In this document: piece after piece, positions 20,368-29,323 of the stretch | Layout: each line of letters opens with the position of its first letter | Numbering within the stretch: position 1 is the stretch's first letter | Assembly: GCA_938003835.1 (NCBI GenBank) | Contig: CALKXJ010000006.1 | Span: forward strand, 124,001-188,000 | DNA: 64,000 nucleotides | Direction: 5' to 3' | From: an uncultured Bryobacteraceae bacterium | GTDB taxonomy: Bacteria > Acidobacteriota > Terriglobia > Bryobacterales > Bryobacteraceae | Program-made: the position numbers and the translations under genes | The notes under the pieces: generated by a model | What the model was told of the DNA's origin: nothing | The model's input: only the letters and a program-made list of their open reading frames with translations | Databases searched by the model: none

Positions 20368-21477
20368 TCAGCCGGCGGCGCGCTCGAAGAAGGAAGTCGA
20401 AGCGGCGGCGGCTCGTGTCCAGCGGAAGCGGGCGGCCCGCTCCCGCGCTTTGCCGGCAAGCTTCGCGCGCAGAGAAGGGGCCAGCAGCAGGCGCTCGATG
20501 GCCGCGCGGATCTCGGCGATGCTCTTGGGATCGACCAGCAGGCCGGCCTCGCCCACAACCTCCGGCAGTGAGCTCACGTCTGAGGCAACCACCGGCACGC
20601 CGCACGCCATGGCCTGAGCCACGGGCAGTCCGAAGCCCTCGTAGAGCGAGGGATAGACAAAGGTCGTAGCGCCCGCCGTCAGCGGCGGCAGCTCGGCTTC
20701 AGGCAGGTAGCCCAGATAGCGGACGCCCGGCGCCGCAGGCAGCCGCGCCAGTGTGGAGCCGGAGGACCAACCGGGCGGCCCGGCCACGACCAGGTCGAAT
20801 TCTTCCCGAAGCGAGGGCCTCAGACCGGCCCAAGCATCGAGCAACCGGTCCAGGTTCTTGCGGGGCTCCACCGTGCCGACGAACAGCACATAGGGTCGAG
20901 CCAGACCGTACCGGAGCCGGACCTCTGTCGTCCGGCGCTCGGCATTAGCGAAGAAAGCATCGGCTACGCCCGGATAGATGACTTCGATTCTCTGGTCATC
21001 GAGCTTCAGGCGTTGCAGTGCGTCCTCGAGCGTGTGGCGGGAGACGGCGATCAGCCGGTCGGCGCGTCGCACGATCCTTTCGAAGAACGCCTGATCGGCG
21101 CGCACGTTGGAATCGGTGTGCAGCTCGGGCATTAGCAGGGTTGTCAGGTCGTGCAGCGTGGCGGTGAGGCGGGCGCCGCGCGGCACGGAACGAGTGAGGT
21201 TGCTCGCGTGGAGGACGTCGGCGCGGCCGGCAATCCAGCTCGCCGCCGGAGCACCGCCCACGCGCGCCAGGCCGAGCAGAGCGAACCGGGCCCACGTGCC
21301 CGGACGAGACAGCACCGAGCCGTCGTGTCGCAGCGGCCCCAGATGGTCGAGGCGAGGATACAGCCCCAGGCTGAAGGGCGCCGGGAGCCGGCGCAAGGCG
21401 TCGATCCAGTGATAGAGGTAGGTCTTTACGCCTCCGCTGCGCACCAGCAACGGCGTGGCGTCGATGACGACCCTCAT
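20368..21477 (-). CDS. Glycosyltransferase family 4 protein
   Basis: This 369-residue GT-B enzyme has the N-terminal Rossmann half with a donor-side motif YVLFVGTVEPRKNLDRLL and the C-terminal EX7E-type region YPSLYEGFGLPVAQAMACG, which contacts the nucleotide sugar. It should transfer a sugar (mannose-like by family) to a lipid-linked or cell-surface glycan in the cytoplasm. There is no signal peptide. It is divergent from the FmdB gene and precedes the propeller gene by 58 nt. Confidence 0.87.
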   Translation of the reverse strand: MRVVIDATPLLVRSGGVKTYLYHWIDALRRLPAPFSLGLYPRLDHLGPLRHDGSVLSRPGTWARFALLGLARVGGAPAASWIAGRADVLHASNLTRSVPRGARLTATLHDLTTLLMPELHTDSNVRADQAFFERIVRRADRLIAVSRHTLEDALQRLKLDDQRIEVIYPGVADAFFANAERRTTEVRLRYGLARPYVLFVGTVEPRKNLDRLLDAWAGLRPSLREEFDLVVAGPPGWSSGSTLARLPAAPGVRYLGYLPEAELPPLTAGATTFVYPSLYEGFGLPVAQAMACGVPVVASDVSSLPEVVGEAGLLVDPKSIAEIRAAIERLLLAPSLRAKLAGKARERAARFRWTRAAAASTSFFERAAG

Positions 21478-21506
21478 CGGTCACCGGCGGAGTCCCGCTT
21501 CACTGG

Positions 21507-21512
21507 TAAAAT
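21507..21512 (+). promoter_or_regulatory. Candidate -10 box (TAAAAT) for the FmdB gene
   Basis: The TAAAAT lies 28 nt before the ATG at 21541, and an AAGG ribosome site at 21533-21536 lies between. No good -35 is visible. Confidence 0.3.
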
Positions 21513-21540
21513 CGTAATCACTGGGGACAACGAAGGCAAG

Positions 21541-21774
21541 ATGCCGATTTTCGAATACGTCTGCGAGGGCTGCGGGGAGCGCTTCGAAAAGCTCATCCGC
21601 TCCTATCAGACGGACTCGCCTGCCTGCCCGTCCTGCGGCGGGATGCGGGTGACGATGCAGCTCTCCAGCTTTGCCGCGCATTCGGGCTCCTCCAGGGCGA
21701 AATCCGGGCCGGACGGCCCCGGCGGCTGCCCGTCGGGGATGTGCCGCATCCCCGAGATCTGCGGGCGCAACTGA
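21541..21774 (+). CDS. FmdB family zinc-ribbon protein
   Basis: This 77-residue protein begins MPIFEYVCEGCG. Two CxxC pairs (C8/C11 and C29/C32) form the FmdB/CxxC_CXXC_SSSS zinc ribbon, followed by a flexible Ser/Gly-rich tail with further Cys residues (GGCPSGMC). Family members are small putative regulators or assembly factors; the role is unknown. The ATG at 21541 is preceded by AAGG, and the family-typical start MP-x-(F/Y)EY supports it over the long upstream extension. Confidence 0.85.
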   Translation: MPIFEYVCEGCGERFEKLIRSYQTDSPACPSCGGMRVTMQLSSFAAHSGSSRAKSGPDGPGGCPSGMCRIPEICGRN

Positions 21775-21795
21775 CGCCGCCTCGAAGCGTCCTGC

Positions 21796-21801
21796 TACAA
21801 T
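21796..21801 (+). promoter_or_regulatory. Candidate -10 box (TACAAT) for the AAA+/VWA operon
   Basis: The TACAAT lies 24 nt before the ATG at 21826, with an AGGA ribosome site between. The best upstream match is CTGACG at 19-nt spacing, which is weak and overlaps the FmdB stop codon. Confidence 0.3.
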
Positions 21802-21825
21802 CCGAGGTATCGGGGGTGCAGGACG

Positions 21826-23325
21826 ATGACAAGACCACACTGGGAGCTCCCTCAGACTCTCGGCGCGCTCCGGCGCAGCCCGTATAGCGAAGAACGCATC
21901 GGCGCGCGCTCGGTCAAAGACGAGCTGCGTGAGAATCTCCTCGCCAAGCTCGCGCGGGGCGAGCCGCTGTTTCCGGGCATCGTCGGATACGAAGAAACCG
22001 TCATTCCGCAGATCGTCAATGCGATCCTCTCGCGGCACAACTTCATCCTGCTGGGTTTGAGGGGCCAGGCCAAGACGCGCATCCTGCGGCTGCTCACCAC
22101 CCTGCTCGACGAGTGGATGCCTTATGTTGCCGGCAGCGAGATTCGCGACAACCCCTACCGGCCGATCAGCCGCTACGGGCGGAACCTGGTGGCGGAGATG
22201 GGCGATGACACACCGATTGCGTGGCTCGCGCCCGAGCAGCGCTACATCGAGAAGCTGGCGACGCCGGACGTGACGATCGCGGACATGATCGGCGACATCG
22301 ACCCGATCAAGGCGGCGCGCTCCGGGCACGACATCTCCGACGAGCTCACCATCCACTACGGGCTGCTGCCGCGGGCCAACCGGGGCATCTTCGCCATCAA
22401 CGAGCTGCCGGATCTGGCGGGCAAAATCCAGGTCGGGCTGTTCAACATCATGCAGGAGGGCGACGTCCAGATCAAAGGCTATCCGGTGCGGCTGCCGCTC
22501 GACGTCCTGCTCGTCTTTACCGCCAACCCGGAGGATTACACCGCGCGCGGCAAGATCATCACGCCGCTCAAGGACCGCATCGGCAGCGAGATCCGCACGC
22601 ACTACCCGCTGACGCTGGAGCAGGGCATGGCTATCACGGCGCAGGAGGCCTGGACGGAGCGGGGCCCGCGGCTGAAGATCGTCATCCCGCAATACATTCG
22701 CCAGGCGGTGGAGACCGTGGCCTTTCTGGCGCGGGAGGACAAGCGCGTCGACCGCCGTTCGGGCGTCTCCCAACGGCTTCCCATCACCGTGCTCGAGAAT
22801 GTCACCTCGAATGCCGAGCAGCGGGCCCTCAAGAGCGGCGACGCCGTGGCCGTGCCGCGGGTTCTCGACCTGTACGCCGCGCTTCCGTCGATCACCGGCA
22901 AGCTCGAACTCGAGTACGAGGGCGAGCTCAAGGGCGGCGAGGTGGTGGCGCGCGAGCTGATCCGGCAGGCCGTTGGCAAGGTCTTCCTTCAGTACTACGA
23001 AGGCGTGGATCTGAACGCGGTCGTGCAATGGTTCGAGCTGGGCGGGTCGATCCGCCTGGGGGAGGCGGCGCCAGCGGCGGAGCTGGTGCGACAACTGCGC
23101 TCGATCCAAGGCTTGTTGGACAAGGTGGGCGCGCTCGGTGTGGGACCGAAAGACCCGGCGCCGGCGCTCGTCTCGGCGGCCGAGTTCATCCTCGAAGGCC
23201 TTTACGCGCACCGGCGGATCAGCCGCAGCGAAGAGCGCGGCTTTGTTGCCGAGGAGCGCAAACGGCCCGCCGTCGCGGCCGAACCCGGTGAGCTGCCCCG
23301 GGGACGCCGCCCGCGCTTCAACTAA
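21826..23325 (+). CDS. Magnesium-chelatase ChlI/MoxR-like AAA+ ATPase
   Basis: This 499-residue protein has a Walker A motif GLRGQAKT (77-84, K83), a Walker B-like region GIFAINELPDL (189-199) in which N193 replaces the usual Asp before E194, and a sensor-1 TANPEDYT (N235). The insert before Walker B and the long C-terminal helical region resemble ChlI/BchI and MoxR ATPases. The VWA partner gene starts 13 nt downstream, so the pair probably forms a chelatase- or chaperone-like machine that remodels a target. Chlorophyll synthesis is not implied, because no other pigment genes are present. The INE change may be a family feature rather than a defect. Confidence 0.83.
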   Translation: MTRPHWELPQTLGALRRSPYSEERIGARSVKDELRENLLAKLARGEPLFPGIVGYEETVIPQIVNAILSRHNFILLGLRGQAKTRILRLLTTLLDEWMPYVAGSEIRDNPYRPISRYGRNLVAEMGDDTPIAWLAPEQRYIEKLATPDVTIADMIGDIDPIKAARSGHDISDELTIHYGLLPRANRGIFAINELPDLAGKIQVGLFNIMQEGDVQIKGYPVRLPLDVLLVFTANPEDYTARGKIITPLKDRIGSEIRTHYPLTLEQGMAITAQEAWTERGPRLKIVIPQYIRQAVETVAFLAREDKRVDRRSGVSQRLPITVLENVTSNAEQRALKSGDAVAVPRVLDLYAALPSITGKLELEYEGELKGGEVVARELIRQAVGKVFLQYYEGVDLNAVVQWFELGGSIRLGEAAPAAELVRQLRSIQGLLDKVGALGVGPKDPAPALVSAAEFILEGLYAHRRISRSEERGFVAEERKRPAVAAEPGELPRGRRPRFN

Positions 23326-23338
23326 AGCGGGGGCTCGG

Positions 23339-24574
23339 ATGCGCTGGATCCGCTACACGCGCTACACCGGCGAAGATTTCGGCATTTCGGCCGAAGATCT
23401 GATGCAGGCCCTCTCGGATTTCTTCCTTTCGAGCGGCTTCGAACGCCAGTTCGATGAATTCCGAGAGTGGGACGATCGCTCCCTCGAGGCGCTCAAGGAT
23501 GCTATCCGGCGGGCTCTCGAAAGCGGCGAGCTGTTCGACGCCGAGCGGGCGCGCCAGATCGCCGAGGCGCTCGAGCGCATGAGCTCCGAGGAGCTCGAAC
23601 AACTGCTCGATCGCCTTGTGCAGAAACTGGTCGACGAAGGTTACGTGCGCCTGGAGCCGCAGCCGGCGGAGGCGGCGCCGGGACCGGGCGAGATGGGTCC
23701 GGAGACGCGCGTCGAGATCGAGATCACCGACAAGTCGATCGATTTCCTCGGTTACAAGGCCCTCAAAGACCTGCTCGGCTCGCTCGGCAAGGCCAGCTTC
23801 GGCGCGCACGACACGCGCGATCTGGCCACCGGAATCGAGTCGAGCGGCGGGCCGAAACCTTACGAGTTCGGCGACACGCTCAACCTCGACGTGGCGACTA
23901 CGCTGTTTTCGGCGATGCGCCGTGAGGGGGTCAAGGTGCCCCTCGCGCTCGACTACGAAGACCTGCACGTCCACCAGGCCGAGTACCAGAGCTCGTGCGC
24001 TACGGTCCTGATGCTCGATTGCAGCCACAGCATGATCCTCTACGGGGAGGACCGCTTCACGCCCGCCAAGAAGGTGGCCCTGGCGCTCGCCCATCTCATC
24101 CGAACGCAATATCCGGGCGACAGCCTGCGCTGCGTGCTCTTTCATGACACCGCCGAGGAGCTGCGCGTTTCCGAGCTGGCGCGCGTCGAAGTGGGACCCT
24201 ATTACACCAACACGCGCGACGGGCTCATTCTGGCGCAGCGGCTGCTGGCGCAAGAAAAGAAGGACATGAAGCAGATCATCATGATCACCGACGGCAAGCC
24301 GACGGCGCTGACGCTCGACGACGGCCGCATCTACAAGAACTCGTTCGGGCTGGACCCGCTGGTGATCAGCCGCACGATGGAAGAGGTCAGCCGCTGCAAA
24401 CGTCAGGGCATCCTGATCAACACTTTCATGCTGGCGAGCGACTTCGCCCTGGTCGCCTTCGTCCGGAAGGTCACCGAACTGTGCCGGGGCAAGGCCTACT
24501 TCACCACGCCTTACACGCTCGGCCGGTATCTGCTCATGGATTATTTGAACCGCAAGACCCGGACCATCCAGTAG
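23339..24574 (+). CDS. VWA-domain partner of the AAA+ ATPase (ChlD-like)
   Basis: This 411-residue protein has a helical, highly charged N-terminal half (about 1-200) and a C-terminal von Willebrand A domain with a MIDAS motif DCSHS (in MLDCSHSM), a later conserved Thr region and the ITDGKPT loop. It should bind a metal ion and dock to the AAA+ protein or substrate. The start at 23339 follows a GCGGGGG site and lies 13 nt after the ATPase stop. The longer ORF from 23138 would overlap the ATPase gene by nearly 190 nt and is rejected. Its role in the cell is unknown. Confidence 0.82.
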   Translation: MRWIRYTRYTGEDFGISAEDLMQALSDFFLSSGFERQFDEFREWDDRSLEALKDAIRRALESGELFDAERARQIAEALERMSSEELEQLLDRLVQKLVDEGYVRLEPQPAEAAPGPGEMGPETRVEIEITDKSIDFLGYKALKDLLGSLGKASFGAHDTRDLATGIESSGGPKPYEFGDTLNLDVATTLFSAMRREGVKVPLALDYEDLHVHQAEYQSSCATVLMLDCSHSMILYGEDRFTPAKKVALALAHLIRTQYPGDSLRCVLFHDTAEELRVSELARVEVGPYYTNTRDGLILAQRLLAQEKKDMKQIIMITDGKPTALTLDDGRIYKNSFGLDPLVISRTMEEVSRCKRQGILINTFMLASDFALVAFVRKVTELCRGKAYFTTPYTLGRYLLMDYLNRKTRTIQ

Positions 24575-24579
24575 CGGGT

Positions 24580-25353
24580 TCAGCCCTGCCAGGGCCTGGC
24601 CAGCCAGCAATAGACCACGGGCATCGTGAACAGGCTGCTATCCAGCCGGTCGAGAAACCCGCCGTGGCCCGGAAGCAGCCCTCCGCTGTCCTTGAGCCCG
24701 GCGCCGCGCTTCAGCGCGGATTCCACGAGGTCACCGAGCTGCCCCGCGATGGCGGCGACCAGGCTGACGGCAACGGCTTCGGCGAGGGCTATTTCCGAAA
24801 TGAACCTGCTCAGGTAGAGGATGCCGAACGCCAGCGAGGCGGCGAGCGAAGCCACCGCGCCCTCCCAGGTCTTGGCGGGGCTCAGGCGTGGCGCCATGCG
24901 GTGGCGGCCGAAGCCCTTGCCGATGTAGTAAGCCGTGGAGTCGCCCACCCAAACCAACGCGAGTGCGAACAGCAGCCAGTGCGGATCGAAATCTCGCAGA
25001 TGGACGCCGCAACGCCAGGCGCCGAAGGTGTACAGGAGTCCCGCTGCCAGCGCTCCGCCACGCAGCAGGACGTGGCGCAGATCCTCGCTCGTGAGAGCGA
25101 GCGTGAAGGCCGCGAGCAGCACCAGGACCGCCACCAGCAGCTCGGCCCGCGGTGCAAGCAGAAGCACCAGGCCGGCGGCGTAACCGAAGGGGCCCCAGAT
25201 CGCCGCGCCGTGAGCGCCGGCCAGCCGCCGGTACTCGTGAAAGCACATCACGGCCATGAACCCGGCCGCGGCGACGAAGGCGGGGCGCGGGGCATACAGG
25301 ATCAGGTAGACGGCCGCCGGAATCAGGATGGCCGCGGTCAGAACCCGCTTCAT
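24580..25353 (-). CDS. cdsA: Phosphatidate cytidylyltransferase
   Basis: This 257-residue multi-pass membrane protein ends with the CdsA signature: ESALKRGAGLKDSGG followed by PGHGGFLDRLDS. It makes CDP-diacylglycerol from phosphatidate and CTP, the branch point for membrane phospholipids. It overlaps uppS by 4 nt (ATGA), the standard ispU-cdsA order. The usual following dxr and rseP genes are absent; the strand instead meets the convergent VWA gene, whose stop is 5 nt away. Confidence 0.92.
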   Translation of the reverse strand: MKRVLTAAILIPAAVYLILYAPRPAFVAAAGFMAVMCFHEYRRLAGAHGAAIWGPFGYAAGLVLLLAPRAELLVAVLVLLAAFTLALTSEDLRHVLLRGGALAAGLLYTFGAWRCGVHLRDFDPHWLLFALALVWVGDSTAYYIGKGFGRHRMAPRLSPAKTWEGAVASLAASLAFGILYLSRFISEIALAEAVAVSLVAAIAGQLGDLVESALKRGAGLKDSGGLLPGHGGFLDRLDSSLFTMPVVYCWLARPWQG

Positions 25354-26180
25354 TTCTGGGGAAGTTCGACCGCGGCCAGTTCGACGGCTTCAGGCGGGGG
25401 CACGGCCGGCCGGCTCAAGCCGCCGAAGCGCCGGTCGCGCCGCTGGTAATCGAGGATCGCGCCCAGCAGATCCGAGCGCCGGAAATCGGGCCAGAGCGTC
25501 TCGGTGACGTAGAGCTCGGCGTAGGCGATCTGCCAGAGCAGGAAATTGCTGACGCGCATCTCGCCCGAAGTGCGGATCAGCAGGTCGGGATCGGGCAGGC
25601 CGGCCGTGTAGAGATGCGCGGCGAGGAGCGCCTCGTCGATTCGGGCGGCTTCCGAGCCGGTGCGATGCGCCACCTGGAGCGCCGCATTCACCGCATCGAC
25701 GATCTCGGCCCGGCCGCTATAGTTCAAGGCCAGATTCACCAGCAGCGCGCTGTTGTGCGCGGTTCTCCGCTCGGCCTCGGCGATGCGGCGCCTCACCCGC
25801 TCGGGAAGAGCCTCGATCCGGCCGATGGCGCGCAACCGGATGCCGTTGTTCATCAGCGTGGGAAGCTCCTGGCCCACGTAGTGGTCGAGCAGGCGCCAGA
25901 GCGTATCCACCTCGCCGCGCGGGCGCTTCCAGTTCTCCGTCGAAAAGGCGTAGAGCGTCAGGATGGGAATTCCCATCCGGGCGCAGGTCTCCACCGCCGC
26001 GCGCACCGCTTCGATTCCGGCGCGGTGCCCGGCGACACGGGGCAGGTTGCGGCGGTTGGCCCAGCGCCCGTTGCCGTCCATGATGATGGCCACGTGCGCG
26101 GGCAGGCGTGTCGGATCGATCGCCTGGGCCAGCTCCCAGTCCGGCTCGCCGGGTTTCAAGATCTCAAGCAGCGCCTTCAT
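25350..26180 (-). CDS. uppS: Isoprenyl (undecaprenyl) diphosphate synthase
   Basis: This 276-residue cis-prenyltransferase has the catalytic motif HVAIIMDGNGRW with D35, RVAGHRAG, YAFSTENWKRP and the C-terminal RTSGEMRVSNFLLWQ. It condenses isopentenyl diphosphate units to make the C55 carrier for peptidoglycan and surface glycans. The start at 26180 gives the family length; the upstream in-frame extension to 26624 runs antisense through the divergent GNAT gene and is not supported. A TACTAT hexamer (26195-26200, minus strand) lies 14 nt before the ATG. It forms an operon with cdsA. Confidence 0.92.
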   Translation of the reverse strand: MKALLEILKPGEPDWELAQAIDPTRLPAHVAIIMDGNGRWANRRNLPRVAGHRAGIEAVRAAVETCARMGIPILTLYAFSTENWKRPRGEVDTLWRLLDHYVGQELPTLMNNGIRLRAIGRIEALPERVRRRIAEAERRTAHNSALLVNLALNYSGRAEIVDAVNAALQVAHRTGSEAARIDEALLAAHLYTAGLPDPDLLIRTSGEMRVSNFLLWQIAYAELYVTETLWPDFRRSDLLGAILDYQRRDRRFGGLSRPAVPPPEAVELAAVELPQK

Positions 26181-26194
26181 GAGGCCAATCCCAT

Positions 26195-26200
26195 ATAGTA
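26195..26200 (-). promoter_or_regulatory. Candidate -10 box (TACTAT) for uppS-cdsA
   Basis: Minus-strand TACTAT, 14 nt before the ATG at 26180 in the 69-nt divergent gap with the GNAT gene. No clear -35 is present. Confidence 0.3.
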
Positions 26201-26249
26201 CACTTCCCTTTGCTCCGGCCGCTTTCAGTCCCGGCCGGGCGGAGGTTTC

Positions 26250-26714
26250 ATGAGGGTATTCATTCGACCGGCGACAGCCGCCGACGCGGCAACAATCGCG
26301 GGCTTCAACGCCGCCATGGCCCGGGAGACCGAGGGCCTGGAGCTCGATTCCGAGCGATTGCGCCGGGGTGTGGAGGCGGTGCTTGCGGACTCGAGCAAAG
26401 GCCGCTACTGGGTGGCCGAGCTCGACGGCCGCCTGGTCGGGCAGATGCTGATCACCTCCGAGTGGAGCGACTGGCGCAACGGCGCCTTCTGGTGGATTCA
26501 GAGCGTTTACGTCGAACCTTCCTGGCGCCGGCATGGCGTCTTCCGCGCGCTCTACGAGCATGTGGAGGCTCTCGCCCGATCCGAGCCTGGCGTGTGCGGG
26601 CTGCGACTCTACGTCGAGGAGCACAACGAGCGCGCCCAGCAGGCCTATCTGCGGCTGGGAATGAAAGCGGCGCCGTATCGCATCTTCGAGGTGGATTTCG
26701 TACTGAAGCGATAA
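26250..26714 (+). CDS. GNAT family N-acetyltransferase
   Basis: This 154-residue single-domain protein starts RVFIRPATAADAATIAGFN, typical of GNATs. The acetyl-CoA pyrophosphate loop VYVEPSWRRHGVFRAL is followed by the alpha-4/beta-6 region LYVEEHNERAQQAYLRLGMK. The acceptor is unknown. A GGAGG site lies just before the ATG. The following gene starts 6 nt after its stop. Confidence 0.88.
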   Translation: MRVFIRPATAADAATIAGFNAAMARETEGLELDSERLRRGVEAVLADSSKGRYWVAELDGRLVGQMLITSEWSDWRNGAFWWIQSVYVEPSWRRHGVFRALYEHVEALARSEPGVCGLRLYVEEHNERAQQAYLRLGMKAAPYRIFEVDFVLKR

Positions 26715-26719
26715 GCCCC

Positions 26720-28138
26720 ATGCGAGCGCCGAAATTTCTGGGTGTCACGGTCATGCCCGAGTACATCCAGACCGAGGGGATCGGCCGGGTCCTCGATAAT
26801 TTAATTGGCAAAGCAGGCGCAACTGCCGTGGCCACGTCCCCGTACGTCATGGCGGAGGCGGATGCCCGCACGGGCAGCCGGGAGCCGCCGATCGATGCCG
26901 GTGCGGGCGCCGTCCGCCTGCTGGACCGGCCCTTGTGGGGCAAACGGGAGCTCTGGGTCACAACCGCGCCGGCCTTCGAAGCCGATCCCCGGCTCTACCG
27001 GGGCCTGCGGTATCAGCCTCCCCCGCCCACGGAGCTGACGCGGTTGCAGGGCGGCATCGTCCGCGACTTTCTCGCCGCCGCCCAGGCACGCCACCTCAAG
27101 GTCTATCTCCAGGTTCAGGCGGCCATCCCGCCGGGATACCGCGTGCAGTTCGGAGGTCCGGCCGAGGATGACAAGCCCAGGCTGCCGGACGGGCGCATCC
27201 CATCACGCCTGGACAACAACGGCAGCCTGGCCAGTCCCCATGTCCGGGCCTACACGGAGGCGCTTCTTCGGGACCTCTGCCGCGCCTACCCCGACATCGA
27301 CGGCATTCGCGTGGACTGGCCGGAATATCCGCCCTACACGCTCGCGAGCGCCTTTCTGGACTTCTCCGAGCACGCACGAGCTGCCGCCGAGCGGCTGGGC
27401 TTCGACTTCGAGGCGATGCGGAGGGCGGCGGCGGGCCTTCACGAGCTTCTGCTCGGCCGCCTCGAAACAGGGCAGCTTCGCGCCTGGAGCGAGCCGGACG
27501 GCGGGCGCTACCTGCTGGTGCGCGCCTTATCGGAACGGCCCGCCCTGCTCGCGTGGCTGCGCTTCAAAGCCGTGCTCGTCGAAGAGCTGCTGGCCGGCTT
27601 TCGCCGCGCCTTGCAGGAGGCCGCAGGGCCCCGCCTGGAGCTCGTGCCCAACGCCTTTCCGCCGCCCTTCACGCTTGCCTCGGGCTTCGATTTCGCGAGA
27701 GCGGCGCGCCAGGCGCACGGCATCAGCGTCAAACTGTACACGATGCACTGGCCGATGATGGTCCACTTCTGGGGCCAGGAACTTCAGGCGGCGAATCCGG
27801 GAATCGAGGAGCGCGAGCTCGTCCGCACGCTCGTCCGGTGGATGGACATCGAGGACGGGGAGGCTCGGCCCCGCCTTGCGGACTATGTGTATCCTGAACC
27901 GGAAGCGCCGCATCCGGTCGGAGCCGAGGCGCAGGCCCGGAAGATCCGCCAGGCGCAGCAGGAGGCCGGTGCGACTCCGGTCTATGCGCTGGTGCACGGC
28001 TACGGGCCGCTCGAAGATTTCCGCCGTCGGCTCCGCCTGGCGTGGCAGGCATCCCGGCACGGCGTCTGGATCAACCGGTATGGTTATCTGAGTGACGCCA
28101 AACTTCAGGCAATCGGCGACGTTTGCGCGAGGGAATGA
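26720..28138 (+). CDS. Putative TIM-barrel glycoside-hydrolase-like protein
   Basis: This 472-residue protein has no signal peptide. It contains strand-like segments with acidic ends, notably DIDGIRVDWPEYPPYT, KVYLQVQAAIPPGY and LELVPNAFPPP, plus GISVKLYTMHWPMMVHFW. These resemble beta-strands of the clan A / GHL10-type glycosidase barrels, where D and E residues at strand ends are catalytic. I cannot assign a GH family. It follows the GNAT stop by 6 nt and is followed after 3 nt by the aldose epimerase gene, so the three genes are probably one transcript. Sugar handling is the best guess. Confidence 0.68.
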   Translation: MRAPKFLGVTVMPEYIQTEGIGRVLDNLIGKAGATAVATSPYVMAEADARTGSREPPIDAGAGAVRLLDRPLWGKRELWVTTAPAFEADPRLYRGLRYQPPPPTELTRLQGGIVRDFLAAAQARHLKVYLQVQAAIPPGYRVQFGGPAEDDKPRLPDGRIPSRLDNNGSLASPHVRAYTEALLRDLCRAYPDIDGIRVDWPEYPPYTLASAFLDFSEHARAAAERLGFDFEAMRRAAAGLHELLLGRLETGQLRAWSEPDGGRYLLVRALSERPALLAWLRFKAVLVEELLAGFRRALQEAAGPRLELVPNAFPPPFTLASGFDFARAARQAHGISVKLYTMHWPMMVHFWGQELQAANPGIEERELVRTLVRWMDIEDGEARPRLADYVYPEPEAPHPVGAEAQARKIRQAQQEAGATPVYALVHGYGPLEDFRRRLRLAWQASRHGVWINRYGYLSDAKLQAIGDVCARE

Positions 28139-28141
28139 GCA

Positions 28142-29323
28142 ATGAAACAGATGGCGGTGCTGTGCATGCTTCTGGCGGCGGCTCTTTTGGGCTGCAAAGC
28201 GGGCCGTCCCCGCTTCTCGGCGCGGAATCTCGACATCCAGCTCGGCGGCCGGCCCGTCGTGAGTCTGGAGAGGCAGATCGAAGCGGCGGCTGAGCCGGTC
28301 TTCTCCCGGGTCGAGATCCTGCCGGGCAGGGGCTTCAACGTTTACCAGATCCGGGCCGTGCTGCCGGGCCGGGGCGAGCTGAATCTGATGACGGCGCCCC
28401 CGCTCGAGGAGGCGCTCACGTTCATGACCGGGGGGCCGGAGGACTTCTACGGGACGCGCTCGTTCACCGTGGGGGGAGCGATTCTCCTCCCCTTCGCCAA
28501 CCGGATCCGCGGCAAGCTGCTCGAGCCGGAACGGATGATCGAAACCGTGGTTGCGGGTAAGACGCTGCGCCTGCCGGCCAACTGGCGCGGCCGGCAGCCC
28601 GGCGCCGAGCCCCACGCCATTCACGGGCTGATCCTCGACGTGCCGCTCGAGCCGGTTACACTCGAGGCGCGCAACGGTCCGGACGGGTATGCTTCCGTGA
28701 GCGGCCGCCTCGATGCCGGGGATTTCCGCGGCCACTGGATTTCGCGGACGAAGTTGGAGTTCTCGGCCCGGCTGGGCGCCGCCTCATTCGAGTTCTCGGT
28801 GACGGCGACGAACGCCGGCGCGGAGACGACCCCCATCGGCATCGGCTGGCACCCTTACTTTGAGTTTCCGGGCGGAAACCGCGAAGTGGCCCGCATCCGC
28901 ATTCCGGCACGGCAGCGGGCAGTGGTGAACAACTATGACGATGTCTTTCCTACCGGAGCGCTCGTCCCCGTCAAAGGCACGCCGTACGACTTCTCCGGGC
29001 CCGAAGGCGCCCCGCTTCAGGACCTGTTTCTCGACGATTGCTTCGTGGACCTGATCAAGAACGAACGCGGCGAGACGGTGGCCGAAATCCGCGACCCGCA
29101 GGCCAACTACGGCTTGCGCATCATCTCTCCTTCGCGCGAGATCCGCGCGATCCAAGTCTATGCGCCGGTGAACCGCAACTTTGTCTGCATCGAACCGCAG
29201 TTCAATCTCGCCGACCCGTTCAGCCCGATCTGGAAGGGGCGTGACACGGGAATGGTGATGCTCAAGCCGGGCGAGTCGGTTACCTACAAGGTGCGGCTGG
29301 AGCTGTTCCGGCCGGAGGCTTAG
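28142..29323 (+). CDS. Aldose 1-epimerase lipoprotein
   Basis: This 393-residue protein has a lipobox LLGC at 15-18, so C18 is the likely lipid anchor. The galactose mutarotase fold is marked by PFANRIRGKL (sugar-binding Asn-Arg), AIHGL (catalytic His region), IGIGWHPYF and a late FVCIEPQFN with the catalytic Glu. It would interconvert alpha and beta anomers of hexoses in the periplasm or at the outer membrane. A GAGGGAA site precedes the ATG, which lies 3 nt after the previous stop. Its TAG overlaps the TAA of the convergent msrA within the four bases TTAG. Confidence 0.85.
   Translation: MKQMAVLCMLLAAALLGCKAGRPRFSARNLDIQLGGRPVVSLERQIEAAAEPVFSRVEILPGRGFNVYQIRAVLPGRGELNLMTAPPLEEALTFMTGGPEDFYGTRSFTVGGAILLPFANRIRGKLLEPERMIETVVAGKTLRLPANWRGRQPGAEPHAIHGLILDVPLEPVTLEARNGPDGYASVSGRLDAGDFRGHWISRTKLEFSARLGAASFEFSVTATNAGAETTPIGIGWHPYFEFPGGNREVARIRIPARQRAVVNNYDDVFPTGALVPVKGTPYDFSGPEGAPLQDLFLDDCFVDLIKNERGETVAEIRDPQANYGLRIISPSREIRAIQVYAPVNRNFVCIEPQFNLADPFSPIWKGRDTGMVMLKPGESVTYKVRLELFRPEA

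Noticed and set aside
23138-23338. Longer start for the VWA gene
   Set aside because: It would overlap the ATPase gene by nearly 190 nt; the ATG at 23339 has a GCGGGGG site just upstream.
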